Positions 51,447-60,635 of a DNA stretch of 64,000 nucleotides are shown one piece after another. The translations under genes were made by a program, and so were the position numbers. The number at the start of each line of letters is the position of its first letter. Position 1 is the first letter of the stretch. Below the pieces are notes generated by a model. It searched no databases. It was not told where the DNA came from and saw only the letters and a program-made list of their open reading frames with translations. The stretch covers positions 35,709 through 99,708 of the forward strand of contig JBBDQN010000039.1 in the NCBI GenBank assembly GCA_040905905.1. Reading direction: 5' to 3'. The DNA is from JAICND01 sp040905905. GTDB lineage: Bacteria > Actinomycetota > Acidimicrobiia > Spongiisociales > ZC4RG35.

Positions 51447-52435
51447 TAGTCGAGTACAACCGCAGAGATCGTCCGTAGACGATCCAAATCATGGTGGGCG
51501 TCCATGTACCGAATCGATCCGGTCTTGGAACGCATGATCACAGAGTGGGTCACCACGCGGTCCCCCAGAAAGTCGACCGCTCGCAGATAATCACCTCCGG
51601 TGACTCCAGTGGCGGCGAAGAAGACGTTGTCGGATCCCACGAAATCGTTTGTGGTGAGGATCTGGTCGAGGTCGAGGCCATCGTCAAGGGCATAGCGCCG
51701 CTCTGTCTCGTCCCGCGGCCACAGCTTCCCTTGCAGCTCTCCACCTATACATTTCATGGCGGCGGCGGCAATCACGGCTTCGGGCGAACCGCCGATACCC
51801 AACAGCACGTCGATAGTGCTGTCCTCCCGAGCGGTGGCGATCGCCCCCTGCACGTCGCCATCTCTGATAAGCCGGATGCGGCCCCCGCAGCTGCGAACTG
51901 CGTCGATGTAGTGCTGGTTGCGGGGCCGGTCGAGGATGATGACCTGGAGGTCGGCGATGTCCTTCCCCTTGGCCTTTCCTATCCGCTTCAGATTGTGCTC
52001 GATCGGGGCGTCCAGTTCGACCAGTCCGGCGGCTTCGGGTCCGACGGCAATTTTGTCCATGTAGGCAAGACGTCCAGGGGCGTACATGAGGCCCCTTCCT
52101 TCCGATACTGCGATCACCGCCAGCGCTCCCGGTTCCCCTTTGGCGGTCAGCGTGGTTCCGTCAACCGGGTCAACCGCTACCTCCACCTTGAGGCCCTTGC
52201 CGGTGCCTACCCGCTCCCCGTTGAACAACATCGGGGCCTGGTCCTTTTCCCCTTCCCCGATGATCACCACGCCATCGATGTCGAGGGTTGCCAGGTGCGC
52301 CCTCATCCCGTCGACCGCAGCCTGGTCGGCTGCTTCTTTGTTGCCCCGACCCATCCACCGGGCCGCCCCCATCGCCGCGGTTTCAGTAACCCGCACGAGG
52401 TCCAGACCCAGGTTGCGCTCGACGGGTTCGGCCAT
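51446..52435 (-). CDS. glpX: Class II fructose-1,6-bisphosphatase
   Basis: 329 residues. GlpX features are plain: NLGLDLVRVTETAAMGAARW, GEGEKDQAPMLFNGERVG, DPVDGTTLTAKGEPGA, and IGGSPEAVIAAAAMKC. The metal-binding Asp/Glu residues are present. Class II enzymes are the usual gluconeogenic FBPase of actinobacteria. Divergent from the methylmalonyl-CoA epimerase gene. Confidence 0.95.
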   Translation of the reverse strand: MAEPVERNLGLDLVRVTETAAMGAARWMGRGNKEAADQAAVDGMRAHLATLDIDGVVIIGEGEKDQAPMLFNGERVGTGKGLKVEVAVDPVDGTTLTAKGEPGALAVIAVSEGRGLMYAPGRLAYMDKIAVGPEAAGLVELDAPIEHNLKRIGKAKGKDIADLQVIILDRPRNQHYIDAVRSCGGRIRLIRDGDVQGAIATAREDSTIDVLLGIGGSPEAVIAAAAMKCIGGELQGKLWPRDETERRYALDDGLDLDQILTTNDFVGSDNVFFAATGVTGGDYLRAVDFLGDRVVTHSVIMRSKTGSIRYMDAHHDLDRLRTISAVVLD

Positions 52436-52466
52436 TGCGGGAGAGTACCCTCCCGTACCCCCGAAG

Positions 52467-52877
52467 ATGAAGGCCTACAACCTCGACCACGTCGGAATTG
52501 CCGTCAACGACCTCGACGCCGCCGTGGCCGGGTATCGCCGCCGTTACAACATCGACGTGATGCATCGGGAAGTGGTCGCCGAACAGGGCGTCGAGGAGGC
52601 GATGCTTTCCCTGGGCGGTTCCTTCGTGCAGTTGATCGCCCCCCTCAGCCCCGACAGCCCGGTGGGGCGCTTCCTCCAGAGAAGAGGAGAAGGTCTACAT
52701 CACCTTGCCTTTGCCGTACTTGACCTGGAAGTGGCACTCGCCCATCTCGAAGCCGAGGGCGCCCGGCTGATTGATTCCCGGCCGCGTCCGGGTGGTCGTG
52801 GGTCTCGAATCGCCTTTGTCCATCCGGCCGATCTCTCCGGTACTCTGATCGAACTGGTGGAGCATGCCGGAGCCTGA
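52467..52877 (+). CDS. Methylmalonyl-CoA epimerase
   Basis: 136 residues from ATG 52467; the longer open frame lies on top of glpX. The glyoxalase-fold motifs are LDHVGIAVNDLDAAVAGY, LGGSFVQLIAPL, GEGLHHLAFAV and FVHPADLSGTLIELVE, with the His, His/Gln and Glu metal ligands. It converts (S)- to (R)-methylmalonyl-CoA in propionate metabolism. The next small gene overlaps by 14 bases and looks like an acyl-CoA carboxylase epsilon subunit, which supports the pathway. Confidence 0.92.
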   Translation: MKAYNLDHVGIAVNDLDAAVAGYRRRYNIDVMHREVVAEQGVEEAMLSLGGSFVQLIAPLSPDSPVGRFLQRRGEGLHHLAFAVLDLEVALAHLEAEGARLIDSRPRPGGRGSRIAFVHPADLSGTLIELVEHAGA

Positions 52878-53094
52878 CAAGCCACTTCCTATCGAAATCG
52901 CCGGTGGAGCTGGTCCCTATGAAGCCGCGGCTATCGTCGCGGTAATAACCCGGATCCGGGCAGAGGAGGCGGCGGCCATGGCCCAACTACCCAGACCGCC
53001 GCGACCATCGGCCTGGGTCCGTTTCTACCAGGGATTTCATGCCGACGATCCGTTGCCGGTGCTCTTACCCGAGCGCCAGCTCCGGCAGGCGTAA
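52864..53094 (+). CDS. Acyl-CoA carboxylase epsilon-subunit-like small protein
   Basis: 76 residues. The N-terminal IEIAGGAGPYEAAAIVAVIT and a later SAWVRF fit the actinobacterial AccE/PccE epsilon subunits that stabilise acetyl- or propionyl-CoA carboxylase. It starts inside the epimerase gene. Its 3' end overlaps the convergent murJ by 30 bases. The assignment rests on short motifs and context. Confidence 0.6.
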   Translation: MPEPDKPLPIEIAGGAGPYEAAAIVAVITRIRAEEAAAMAQLPRPPRPSAWVRFYQGFHADDPLPVLLPERQLRQA

Positions 53095-54585
53095 CCAGCG
53101 GCCCACCACCCAGTAGACCCCGACCACCGTGGCGGCACCGATCAGAACGGTGGGTATCACCGAGAGAGGCCCCACCCCCCCGAGTTGTCGGACCACCACG
53201 AGTCCAGCCGCGGTCGCTGCTGCTCCACCCGGTAATGCTCGCAACACCCCGTCCAACAAACCCCGACCCAGCCGCCGGTCGGTGGCACCAATCCAGGCGC
53301 CTACCAGACACAGGGTGTAGACCCAGATGACGATGGTGGAGGCGCCGGCAATACCGACGAGTCCCCAACTCCTTCCAGCGAACAAGGTAAGGGGAATCGC
53401 CGCCAGCGTTGTGGTGGTGCCGATCACCACCGGCGTCCACATGCGTTGATTGGCGTAGAACCAGCGGCCGATCACCTGGTGGATCGCCCAGGCAGGAATC
53501 GAAAGGCTGAAAGGCACAACCAGCCCGGCGACCAGGGTGGCGTCATCGCCTGTGAAAGCACCCCATTGATAGATCAGGCGGACCAACGGCTCGGCGATGG
53601 CAATCAACAGGGCGGTGGCACCCACTCCAGCCACGGCCGCCGCCCGTACCGCCTTGAGGGTGGTTTGACCTAGCTCGACCATCTCTCCCCGGGCGGCCAA
53701 CCGGGCCAGGAACGGATAGCTCGCCACGCCAGCTGCTTGGGCGACCAGCCCGACCGGGAGCATGTTGAGCATCCGTGCGAAGGTCAGGGCCGAGGTTCCT
53801 CCGTCGCCGACCAGTTGTCCAAACAACCGGGGGAATTGTTCGTCGAGGACCGTGACCGATTGTCCGATCATCAATGGCAGGGCGAGCACCACATACTGGC
53901 GAACCGCCTCCGGTGATCCGCCTCGATGCCAGCGGAGGCCGGCCCGGCGGGCGCCGAACCACTGGAGGGCGAAGTTGCCGATGAAAGCCCCCGCCACCGC
54001 CCCCCAAACAAAGGCATGGGGGGAGGGTTCATCCAGCGCCCCTCCCACGAGTCCTCCGGCGATGATGCCGAGGTTGTAGACCACCGGGGCCAGGGCCGGG
54101 TAGAGAAATCGCCGTTGGGCATAAGACACCGCCATGAAGAGGGCGCCCAGCACCAGAAAGATCTGGGCCCCCAACGCCACCCGGGTGAGTTCGACAACCG
54201 TGTCGACGTCGGCGACGGCCAGGCGCGGGAACAGCAGCCGAACCAAGGGTTCGGCAATGAGGACCAGCACCACGGTGAGGGCACCGATCGCCAGTCCGAT
54301 GGTGCGGAACACTGCCGTGAAGTCCTGCCAGGCCCTTTGATTCTCCCCGGCTTCAAAGCGTCGGGAGAGCACAGGGATGAGGGTGATGGACAGAAACCCT
54401 CCAGCCAGGAGGTAATTGAGAAAGTCGGGGACCACGAAGGCGTCGCGATATACGTCGCCGTCGGCGGAGACTCCCAGAGTCGCGGCCAAAACCGTCTCGC
54501 GGAGCACGCCCAACAGCCGAGAGACGAGTATCGAGACTGAAACAACGACGGTCGCTCCCCCAATGCCGAGGACCTTGCGCCGCAT
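53065..54585 (-). CDS. murJ: Lipid II flippase MurJ-like protein
   Basis: 506 residues with about 14 hydrophobic helices. MurJ/MVF features are the start VVSVSILVSRLLGVLRETVL, LNYLLAGGFLSITLIPVL and the Arg-rich cytoplasmic loops. It flips lipid-linked peptidoglycan precursor across the membrane. It lies upstream of no essential division genes here, and a PHP-domain gene precedes it on the same strand with a 27-base gap. Confidence 0.9.
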   Translation of the reverse strand: MRRKVLGIGGATVVVSVSILVSRLLGVLRETVLAATLGVSADGDVYRDAFVVPDFLNYLLAGGFLSITLIPVLSRRFEAGENQRAWQDFTAVFRTIGLAIGALTVVLVLIAEPLVRLLFPRLAVADVDTVVELTRVALGAQIFLVLGALFMAVSYAQRRFLYPALAPVVYNLGIIAGGLVGGALDEPSPHAFVWGAVAGAFIGNFALQWFGARRAGLRWHRGGSPEAVRQYVVLALPLMIGQSVTVLDEQFPRLFGQLVGDGGTSALTFARMLNMLPVGLVAQAAGVASYPFLARLAARGEMVELGQTTLKAVRAAAVAGVGATALLIAIAEPLVRLIYQWGAFTGDDATLVAGLVVPFSLSIPAWAIHQVIGRWFYANQRMWTPVVIGTTTTLAAIPLTLFAGRSWGLVGIAGASTIVIWVYTLCLVGAWIGATDRRLGRGLLDGVLRALPGGAAATAAGLVVVRQLGGVGPLSVIPTVLIGAATVVGVYWVVGRWLRLPELALG

Positions 54586-54612
54586 CAGTTTTGCCGGTTC
54601 ATCTCTGCAGGT

Positions 54613-55449
54613 TCACTTGGGCCTGAGCTCCTCAAGGACCGAGTCGGGCACCATCAGATCTCCCTTGCCAACTCCCAGCTCGATCCCGGCCTTGTAGGTG
54701 CCGTGGTAGTCGCTGCCTCCCGATGGCACCAACCCAAACCGGCGTGCCAGGTCTGCGTATCCGCTCCGCTCGGCCGGTGAATAGATCGGGTAGTGACACT
54801 CCATGCCGATGAGCCCGGCTTGGCGGAGGCTATGGAGGATGGTGGCCATCTCCTCGGAGGAGTCGACTCCCAAGGTGTGGGGATGGGCGAGTACGGGAAC
54901 CGCCCCCTCCTGGCGGGCAAGCGTGATTGCCACCTCAGGTTGGAGACGGGTTCTGCCCACATAGGCAGGTTTGCCCTTTCCCAACCACATGTCGAAGGCC
55001 GCCGGGATGTCCTCAACGTGTCCGCGCCGGGTCATCACGGCCGCGATGTGGGGTCTTCCCACCGAACCTCCTCCAGCTTCGGTCAACACCTCGTCGTATT
55101 CGATCGACATTCCCAGGCTATTGAGAACGTCGACCATCTTCTGGTTGCGTTCGTCTCGGCCAGACTGCAGCTCGGCCAGGCGGTCGCGCAGCGGTCCATG
55201 TCCGGGAGGGAGGAACAACACCAGCAGGTGCATTCCGCCTCGATTCCATTCGAGTGATAACTCGACACCAGGGATCAGCTCGAGTCCAGTGTCTTGGGCG
55301 GCGGTCTTGGCCTCGTCGATTCCTTCCAGGGTGTCGTGGTCGGTCAGGGCAATGGCATTCAGTCCGAGCCCGGCGGCCCTCTTGACCACCTGAGATGGTC
55401 GATCGGAGCCATCCGATGCGGTTGAATGGGTGTGGAGGTCAATCGCCAT
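54613..55449 (-). CDS. PHP-domain phosphoesterase
   Basis: 278 residues. The PHP metal motifs are complete: DLHTHSTASDG, LTDHDTLEGI, PGVELS and VLAHPHTLG. The sequence resembles the 3',5'-nucleoside bisphosphate phosphatase / RNase AM group (YciV-type). It starts on the stop of the cyclophilin gene (TAATG), so the two are coupled. Confidence 0.88.
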   Translation of the reverse strand: MAIDLHTHSTASDGSDRPSQVVKRAAGLGLNAIALTDHDTLEGIDEAKTAAQDTGLELIPGVELSLEWNRGGMHLLVLFLPPGHGPLRDRLAELQSGRDERNQKMVDVLNSLGMSIEYDEVLTEAGGGSVGRPHIAAVMTRRGHVEDIPAAFDMWLGKGKPAYVGRTRLQPEVAITLARQEGAVPVLAHPHTLGVDSSEEMATILHSLRQAGLIGMECHYPIYSPAERSGYADLARRFGLVPSGGSDYHGTYKAGIELGVGKGDLMVPDSVLEELRPK

Positions 55450-56234
55450 TACGGCGAATCTTGGATTGTGACTTCCTCCACATAAACAGTCTCGAGCGGC
55501 CGGCTTTGTTCGCTTGATCCTGCCTGGACAGTTGTCGGTATGGCCGCGATCTTGTCAAGGGTCTCGTCACTATCCACCACCCTGCCCACAATGGAGAAGG
55601 CGTTGCGCAGGCCTGAGGCATCGTCTCCTAGGACAACGAAAAACTGGCTGCCGGTGGTTCCAATCCCTCTGTTGGCCATGGCGACCACGCCTCGTTCGTA
55701 AACAAAATCCGCCGGGGGAAACTCGTCCGGGACCGAATAGCCGGGACCGCCGGTGCCGTTGGCGTTGGGATCGCCTCCCTGGGCGACGAAGCCGGCGGCG
55801 ACCCTATGGAAAACGGTTCCGTCGTAGAAACCCTGCCGGGCCAGAAAGACCAGCGAGTTGACGGTCTCTGGATAAGAAGCCGGGTCGAGGGCGATCGTGA
55901 AGTCGCCGCAACTGGTGGAAAAGACGGCGTACACAGGAACTGCCGGGTCCAATTGTTGATCCTCGGCCCCGGTGTAGGTGGTGGGAGGAGACGGCTCGAG
56001 GGGAGCCTCCGCCTCACAGGCCGTCGGTTGGTCCCGATAGGCGAGATAAGAACCTGCCAGGACCGGTGGCCGGTTGGACAAAACCCCGGTCAGCAACAGG
56101 ACACCAGCAAGGCCAAACCCGATGACCAGCGCGATGGTGATCCGTTTCCGCATCTCGCGACGGCCAGCCGCTTTGCGCTCCTGTTCGAGGCGAGCGGCGC
56201 GGCTTTCCTTCTGTCGTTGTCGTCGATCAGTCAT
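55449..56234 (-). CDS. Membrane-anchored cyclophilin-type peptidyl-prolyl isomerase
   Basis: 261 residues. A basic, coiled N-terminal region (RQRQKESRAARLEQERKAAG) precedes one membrane helix (~31-52). The cyclophilin domain has FTIALDPASYPETVNSLVFL, FYDGTVFHRVAAGFVAQGGD (with the catalytic Arg) and SQFFVVLGD. It would fold proteins outside the membrane. It is divergent from the lysine-pathway genes. Confidence 0.92.
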   Translation of the reverse strand: MTDRRQRQKESRAARLEQERKAAGRREMRKRITIALVIGFGLAGVLLLTGVLSNRPPVLAGSYLAYRDQPTACEAEAPLEPSPPTTYTGAEDQQLDPAVPVYAVFSTSCGDFTIALDPASYPETVNSLVFLARQGFYDGTVFHRVAAGFVAQGGDPNANGTGGPGYSVPDEFPPADFVYERGVVAMANRGIGTTGSQFFVVLGDDASGLRNAFSIVGRVVDSDETLDKIAAIPTTVQAGSSEQSRPLETVYVEEVTIQDSP

Positions 56235-56309
56235 AAGGAGGGAGTGTCGAGGGCCGTAAGCTATCGGTCCGGCCCACTGACACCAAGTTGGTTGAACACC
56301 GGAACTCCC

Positions 56310-57542
56310 ATGTCACTCATCGTCCAGAAGTACGGCGGAACCTCCGTCGCCACGCCCGAGCGGATCAACGCCGTTGCCGATCGCATTGCTGCCACGCGCC
56401 GCCGGGGTGACGACCTGGTGGTGGTGGTGTCGGCGATGGGCGACAGCACCGACGGACTCCTCGAGCTGGCCCGAGGGGTCAGCCCCGACCCACCTGCCCG
56501 AGAATTGGACATGCTTCTCACCGCCGGAGAGCGAATCACGATGGCTCTCACCGCCATGGCGCTCCATGCGCGCGGGGTGGGAGCCATCAGCCTGACCGGA
56601 TCACAGGCGGGGATCCTCACCGACGCCGCCCACGGCGCTGCCCACATCACCGAGATCAGGGGAGAACGGGTAAGGGACGGATTGGCGAGCGGCAAAGTGG
56701 TGATCGTCGCAGGATTCCAGGGTGTCGACCCTAGCTCTCGCGAAATCACCACTCTGGGCAGGGGAGGGTCGGATGCCACCGCGGTGGCGCTGGCGGCTGC
56801 CCTCGGTGCCGACTTCTGCGAGATGTACACCGATGTCGACGGGGTGTTTACCGCCGATCCTCGCATCGTGCCCGATGCCCGCATGCTGAGCGAGATCTCG
56901 TTCGACGAGATGCTCGAGCTGTCCGCCTCGGGGGCGGAAGTCCTGATGACCCGATCGGTGGAGTTCGGCCGCCGGTTCAACATACCGATACATGTACGTT
57001 CTTCATTTCACGATCGACCCGGAACCTGGGTCAAGGAGACAACGATGGAACAAGCCATCATCAGCGGCATCGCCCACGACCGATCAGAGTCGAAGGTGAC
57101 GGTGCGGGGGGTGCCGGATCGTCCCGGCGTGGCTGCCGCCCTCTTCGAACCATTGGCGGAGCGCAGCGTCAATGTCGACATGATCGTGCAGAACACCGGC
57201 ACCGATGGGTCCACCGACATCAGCTTCACGGTCCCCCGGGAGTCGGCGCGTCATGCCGCCGAGGTAGCCGGCAAGGTGGCAGTGGAATTGGGAGCGGTCG
57301 CCGTCGACCTCGACGAGAATGTCGCCAAGGTGTCACTGGTCGGTGCAGGCATGAAGTCCCATCCCGGGGTGGCCGCCGGGGTCTTCCGGGCCCTGGCCGA
57401 GGCCGGCATCAACATCGAGATGATTTCCACCTCCACCATCCGGATCTCCTGCGTGGTGCGGGGCGATCAAGCAGCCGCGGCAGTGAGAGCGCTGCACGCG
57501 GCCTTTCTGCCGACGGTCGCCATTGAGGAGGAAGGGATATGA
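56310..57542 (+). CDS. lysC: Aspartate kinase
   Basis: 410 residues from ATG 56310. The kinase motif VQKYGGTSVATPERI, GRGGSDATAVALAAAL and MYTDVDGVFTADPR are intact, and two ACT domains fill the C terminus (ITR-type VRGVPDRPGVAAALF, VGAGMKSHPGVAAGVFRAL). It phosphorylates aspartate in the route to lysine, threonine and methionine. It overlaps asd by four bases. Confidence 0.95.
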   Translation: MSLIVQKYGGTSVATPERINAVADRIAATRRRGDDLVVVVSAMGDSTDGLLELARGVSPDPPARELDMLLTAGERITMALTAMALHARGVGAISLTGSQAGILTDAAHGAAHITEIRGERVRDGLASGKVVIVAGFQGVDPSSREITTLGRGGSDATAVALAAALGADFCEMYTDVDGVFTADPRIVPDARMLSEISFDEMLELSASGAEVLMTRSVEFGRRFNIPIHVRSSFHDRPGTWVKETTMEQAIISGIAHDRSESKVTVRGVPDRPGVAAALFEPLAERSVNVDMIVQNTGTDGSTDISFTVPRESARHAAEVAGKVAVELGAVAVDLDENVAKVSLVGAGMKSHPGVAAGVFRALAEAGINIEMISTSTIRISCVVRGDQAAAAVRALHAAFLPTVAIEEEGI

Positions 57543-58552
57543 GCGACTGGCGGGTGGCAGTGGTGGGCGCTACCGGGGCGGTGGGGCGAAACATGATCCG
57601 GACTCTGGAGGAACGATCTTTTCCGCTGGCCGACCTTCGTTTGTTGGCCTCCGCTCGCACCGCCGGTTCGAAAGTATCCACCCGGTGGGGTGACGTAATC
57701 GTCGAAGACCTGGCCGACGCCGATCCGGCTGGAATCGACATCGCCCTGTTTTCCGCCGGGGGTGATCGCTCGAGGGCCTATGCGCCGGTATATGTGACTG
57801 CCGGTGCCGTGGTCATCGACAACTCATCGGCCTTCCGGCAGATGCCCGACGTGCCCCTGGTGGTGGCCGGGGTCAACGACCATGCCATCGCCGGCCATCG
57901 CGGCATCGTTGCCAACCCCAATTGCACGACCATGGCTTTGATGATGGGTGTTGCCCCGCTTCATCGCGCGGCCGGTCTCGTCAAGTTGGTAGCCACGTCC
58001 TATCAGTCTGTATCAGGCGCTGGGCAACGGGGAATGGACGAACTGGTGCGTCAAAACGAGTCGCTGGCCAAAGATCATGAGGCGCTGGCAGCCGGGGGTT
58101 GGACCGACCCGGGCGGCGACCTCTTTCACCGGCCGATCGGTTGGAATGTCATTCCCCATGCGGGCAATCTGGATGACTCTGGGTACACCGACGAGGAGTG
58201 GAAACTTGTCAACGAAACCCGCAAGATCCTGGAGGCTGGCGCGATCAGCGTTGAGCCCACCTGTGTGCGGGTACCCGTCATGGTGGGTCATGCAGTTGCT
58301 GCCTCGATGCACTTCGAACGGCCCCTCGCAGTGGAGGAAGCGCTTCAACTTCTCGAGAGGGCAGCCGGGGTCGAGGTCTGGACTGAGCGTGCTCCCACCC
58401 CCCTCGATTGTGCTGGCCGGGACGAGGTGCTCGTCGGCCGGGTGAGGCCGACCCTGGGCGAAACGGGAGGCATCAACCTCTGGGCGGTCGGCGACAACCT
58501 CCGTAAAGGCGCCGCACTGAACGCCGTCCAGATCGCCGAGTTGCTGAGTTAG
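57539..58552 (+). CDS. asd: Aspartate-semialdehyde dehydrogenase
   Basis: 337 residues. NADP-binding VAVVGATGAVGRNMI, the nucleophile Cys in VANPNCTTMALMM, and the catalytic His region CVRVPVMVGHA are all present. It reduces aspartyl phosphate made by the preceding kinase. The lysC-asd operon order is standard for actinobacteria. Confidence 0.95.
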   Translation: MSDWRVAVVGATGAVGRNMIRTLEERSFPLADLRLLASARTAGSKVSTRWGDVIVEDLADADPAGIDIALFSAGGDRSRAYAPVYVTAGAVVIDNSSAFRQMPDVPLVVAGVNDHAIAGHRGIVANPNCTTMALMMGVAPLHRAAGLVKLVATSYQSVSGAGQRGMDELVRQNESLAKDHEALAAGGWTDPGGDLFHRPIGWNVIPHAGNLDDSGYTDEEWKLVNETRKILEAGAISVEPTCVRVPVMVGHAVAASMHFERPLAVEEALQLLERAAGVEVWTERAPTPLDCAGRDEVLVGRVRPTLGETGGINLWAVGDNLRKGAALNAVQIAELLS

Positions 58553-58582
58553 AGAACCGCCAACCGAGGGTTCGGGGTTTGG

Positions 58583-59218
58583 TCAGCTAACCGTTGGATG
58601 GTGGAGGAGTCGCCACTCTTCCTCCGGAGTGAAAGGTGAAGCTCCCAGAAGAAGGGAGATCGTCCCTTCCCTGTTGAGAAGGGGTCCCTGTTCCCAATAC
58701 AAGACCGGCGGTTTTGGTTTGGGCGGGGGCGGTGGTGGGGGAGGTGTCGACGGAGCGGAGGGCGCAGATGGCGCCACCGGTGCCGGCGCTGCGGGGGGCG
58801 GTGGCGGTGGCGGCGCGGCGTTAGCAACAACGCAAAACACGACCGACACCCACAAGGTCCCGCCTCCATCCCTCACGGCACCGGTTCCCATAGCGGTCCA
58901 CTTGCTGTTGCTGATGATCGTCCAGTGACTTGAGCTCGCCCGGAAGGCATTCATGATCGAGCTGATATCGGGGCCGTAGCCGATCACCTCACCGACCGCC
59001 TGGCAGTGGCCGAGGAGGTTGCTGATGTTGGAGTGGGTCAGGTCTCCGGCGTTGGCGATCCGGTTGGCAGCGCTCTGAGCAAAGTCGTCGACGACACCGT
59101 CGACGGGGAGATCGGGGTTGCGGACGGCGTTGACCGCCGAGGACAGGTCATCAGCGAAAGCCGGTGTCGCCAGTCCGAAAACGGACGCGACAAACAAAAG
59201 AAATGCTGCTTTTCGCAT
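58583..59218 (-). CDS. Secreted CAP-domain protein with proline-rich tail
   Basis: 211 residues from ATG 59218, which begins at the signal peptide RKAAFLLFVASVFGLATPAFA. The CAP/SCP-like region (~20-130) shows NRIANAGDLTHSNISNLLGH, NAFRASSSHWTIISNSKW and GTGAVRDGGGTLWVSVVFC. A Pro/Ala-rich stretch (~138-170) precedes a short C terminus. CAP proteins are widespread secreted proteins of mixed function; the usual second His and Glu are only partly recognisable here. Confidence 0.75.
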   Translation of the reverse strand: MRKAAFLLFVASVFGLATPAFADDLSSAVNAVRNPDLPVDGVVDDFAQSAANRIANAGDLTHSNISNLLGHCQAVGEVIGYGPDISSIMNAFRASSSHWTIISNSKWTAMGTGAVRDGGGTLWVSVVFCVVANAAPPPPPPPAAPAPVAPSAPSAPSTPPPPPPPPKPKPPVLYWEQGPLLNREGTISLLLGASPFTPEEEWRLLHHPTVS

Positions 59219-59331
59219 TAGGGAGTGGCCGGAGAGTAGGTCGCTAGACCTATGCCCGCAAACGCATCCCAAGAATTCTTCGAGGTCGCGAAACTAAACC
59301 TAGGGCCGACTCGATCGTGCTCGTCTAATAA

Positions 59332-59385
59332 TTGACAACCATGTCGGTGGGGCAATAGGTTGTATTCAACCAGATGGTTGAATAC
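59332..59385 (+). promoter_or_regulatory. ArsR promoter and operator palindrome
   Basis: Perfect ten-base arms GTATTCAACC (59362-59371) and GGTTGAATAC (59376-59385) with a four-base spacer end directly at the ATG at 59386. A TTGACA lies at 59332-59337, so RNA polymerase would start near or inside the palindrome. This placement suits autorepression by the ArsR protein. Confidence 0.75.
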
Positions 59386-59769
59386 ATGGAGGACTCTCTC
59401 TCTGATCCGTTGTCCCGGGTGTTCGCGGCTCTGTCCGACCCCACCCGGCGCGACATGGTGGTGAGGCTGGCCGTCGGAGACGCGACCGTCACCGAACTCG
59501 CCGAACCCTACGACGTGACCGTGCAGGCGGTCTCCAAGCACCTCAAAGTGCTGGGGGAGGCTGGTCTGGTGAGCCGGACCCGGGACGCCCAGTTCCGGCC
59601 GGTGCATCTTGAGGCGGAGGTCTTCGAATTGATGACGAAGTGGATCGAGCGTTACCGACGCCTCGCCGAAGAGCGGTACAGCCGTCTCGATGACATCTTG
59701 CGGACGATGCCGGAAGATGTCCAGCCAACCCCACCGCCCATACCATCCAAGAAGGGAAAACGACAATGA
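59386..59769 (+). CDS. ArsR-family transcriptional regulator
   Basis: 127 residues from ATG 59386; an ATG at 59374 lies inside the operator palindrome. The winged helix is LSRVFAALSDPTRRDMVVRL, VTELAEPYDVTVQAVSKHLK, VLGEAGLVSRTRD. No metal-binding Cys pair is present, so it is not a metal sensor of the classic type. It belongs to the SdpR-like group commonly paired with SRPBCC proteins, and its stop overlaps the SRPBCC gene by four bases. It probably represses the pair. Confidence 0.9.
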   Translation: MEDSLSDPLSRVFAALSDPTRRDMVVRLAVGDATVTELAEPYDVTVQAVSKHLKVLGEAGLVSRTRDAQFRPVHLEAEVFELMTKWIERYRRLAEERYSRLDDILRTMPEDVQPTPPPIPSKKGKRQ

Positions 59770-60245
59770 CGACCAGCACTCACGAGACCGAGATCGCCGC
59801 TGACCCCGATGTTCCCCTCATTCGGATCACGCGCGAGTTCGACGCCCCACCCGAGAAGGTATTCCGGGCCCACACCGACCCTGAGATCTTCGCCCAATGG
59901 AGCGGGCCCAGCCGCCACGAGATGCGCGTCGACCACTTCGACTGTCGGACCGGAGGGTCGTATCGCTACGTGCATGCCAGCAATGGCAACGAGTATTGGT
60001 TCCGTGGTTGTTTCCATGATGTCCGTCCCTCAGAGCTCATCGTCCAGACCTTTACCTTCGAGGGTGATCCTGACGGGGTGGCCTTGGAACGATTGGTCTT
60101 CGAGGATCTCGGCGAGGGCCGCACCAGACTCGTGGCCACATCGCTGGTAGATACCTTCGAGGGCCGTGATGCCTTCCTCGCCAGTGGAATGGAGGAGGGT
60201 GTTCGCGAAGGCTACGAACGCCTCGACGACCTTCTCGCCCGCTGA
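59766..60245 (+). CDS. SRPBCC (AHSA1/CalC-like) ligand-binding protein
   Basis: 159 residues. The fold starts IRITREFDAPPEKVFRAHTD, then FAQWSGPSRHEMRVDHFDCR and GGSYRYVHASNGNEYWFRGC, as in AHSA1/START-like proteins. These bind hydrophobic ligands or act as cyclases; function here is unknown. Coupled to the ArsR gene, and followed after 33 bases by a DUF1801 gene in the same direction. Confidence 0.88.
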   Translation: MTTSTHETEIAADPDVPLIRITREFDAPPEKVFRAHTDPEIFAQWSGPSRHEMRVDHFDCRTGGSYRYVHASNGNEYWFRGCFHDVRPSELIVQTFTFEGDPDGVALERLVFEDLGEGRTRLVATSLVDTFEGRDAFLASGMEEGVREGYERLDDLLAR

Positions 60246-60278
60246 ACCAGGCCGACCAACGATCAGAAAGGGCGATCT

Positions 60279-60635
60279 GTGGCGAACAAGTTCGAGACCA
60301 TCGATGACTACATCGAGTCGTTCCCGACCGACGTTCAACCCATCCTCCAAGAGGTCCGACGTGCGATACGGAAAGCCGCATCCGAAACGGAAGAGACCAT
60401 TAGCTACCAAATGCCCACGTTCAAGCTTGACGGCAAATACCTGATTTATTTCGGAGGTTGGAAGAATCACGTGGGCATCTACCCGATACCCACGGTCGAT
60501 GAGGCATTCGAGAAGGAACTCGCGCCATACCGGGCTGCGAAGGGAACTTTGCGGTTTCCCCTGAGTGAGCCGATTCCATATCAACTCGTCGAACGGATCG
60601 TGGCGCTCCTTCTCAAGAAGAGACGAACCGCATGA
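60279..60635 (+). CDS. DUF1801-family protein
   Basis: 118 residues, GTG start with GAAAGGG upstream. FETIDDYIESFPTDVQPILQ, TISYQMPTFKLDGKYLIYFG and HVGIYPIPT are typical of DUF1801 (YdhG/Fra-like fold). Related proteins were proposed as iron chaperones. It follows the ArsR-SRPBCC pair, probably in the same transcript. The 3' end overlaps the next minus-strand gene by 23 bases. Confidence 0.85.
   Translation: MANKFETIDDYIESFPTDVQPILQEVRRAIRKAASETEETISYQMPTFKLDGKYLIYFGGWKNHVGIYPIPTVDEAFEKELAPYRAAKGTLRFPLSEPIPYQLVERIVALLLKKRRTA

Noticed and set aside
55806..56309. Long upstream extension of aspartate kinase
   Set aside because: It is antisense to the cyclophilin gene; the family start SLIVQKYGGTS lies at 56310.
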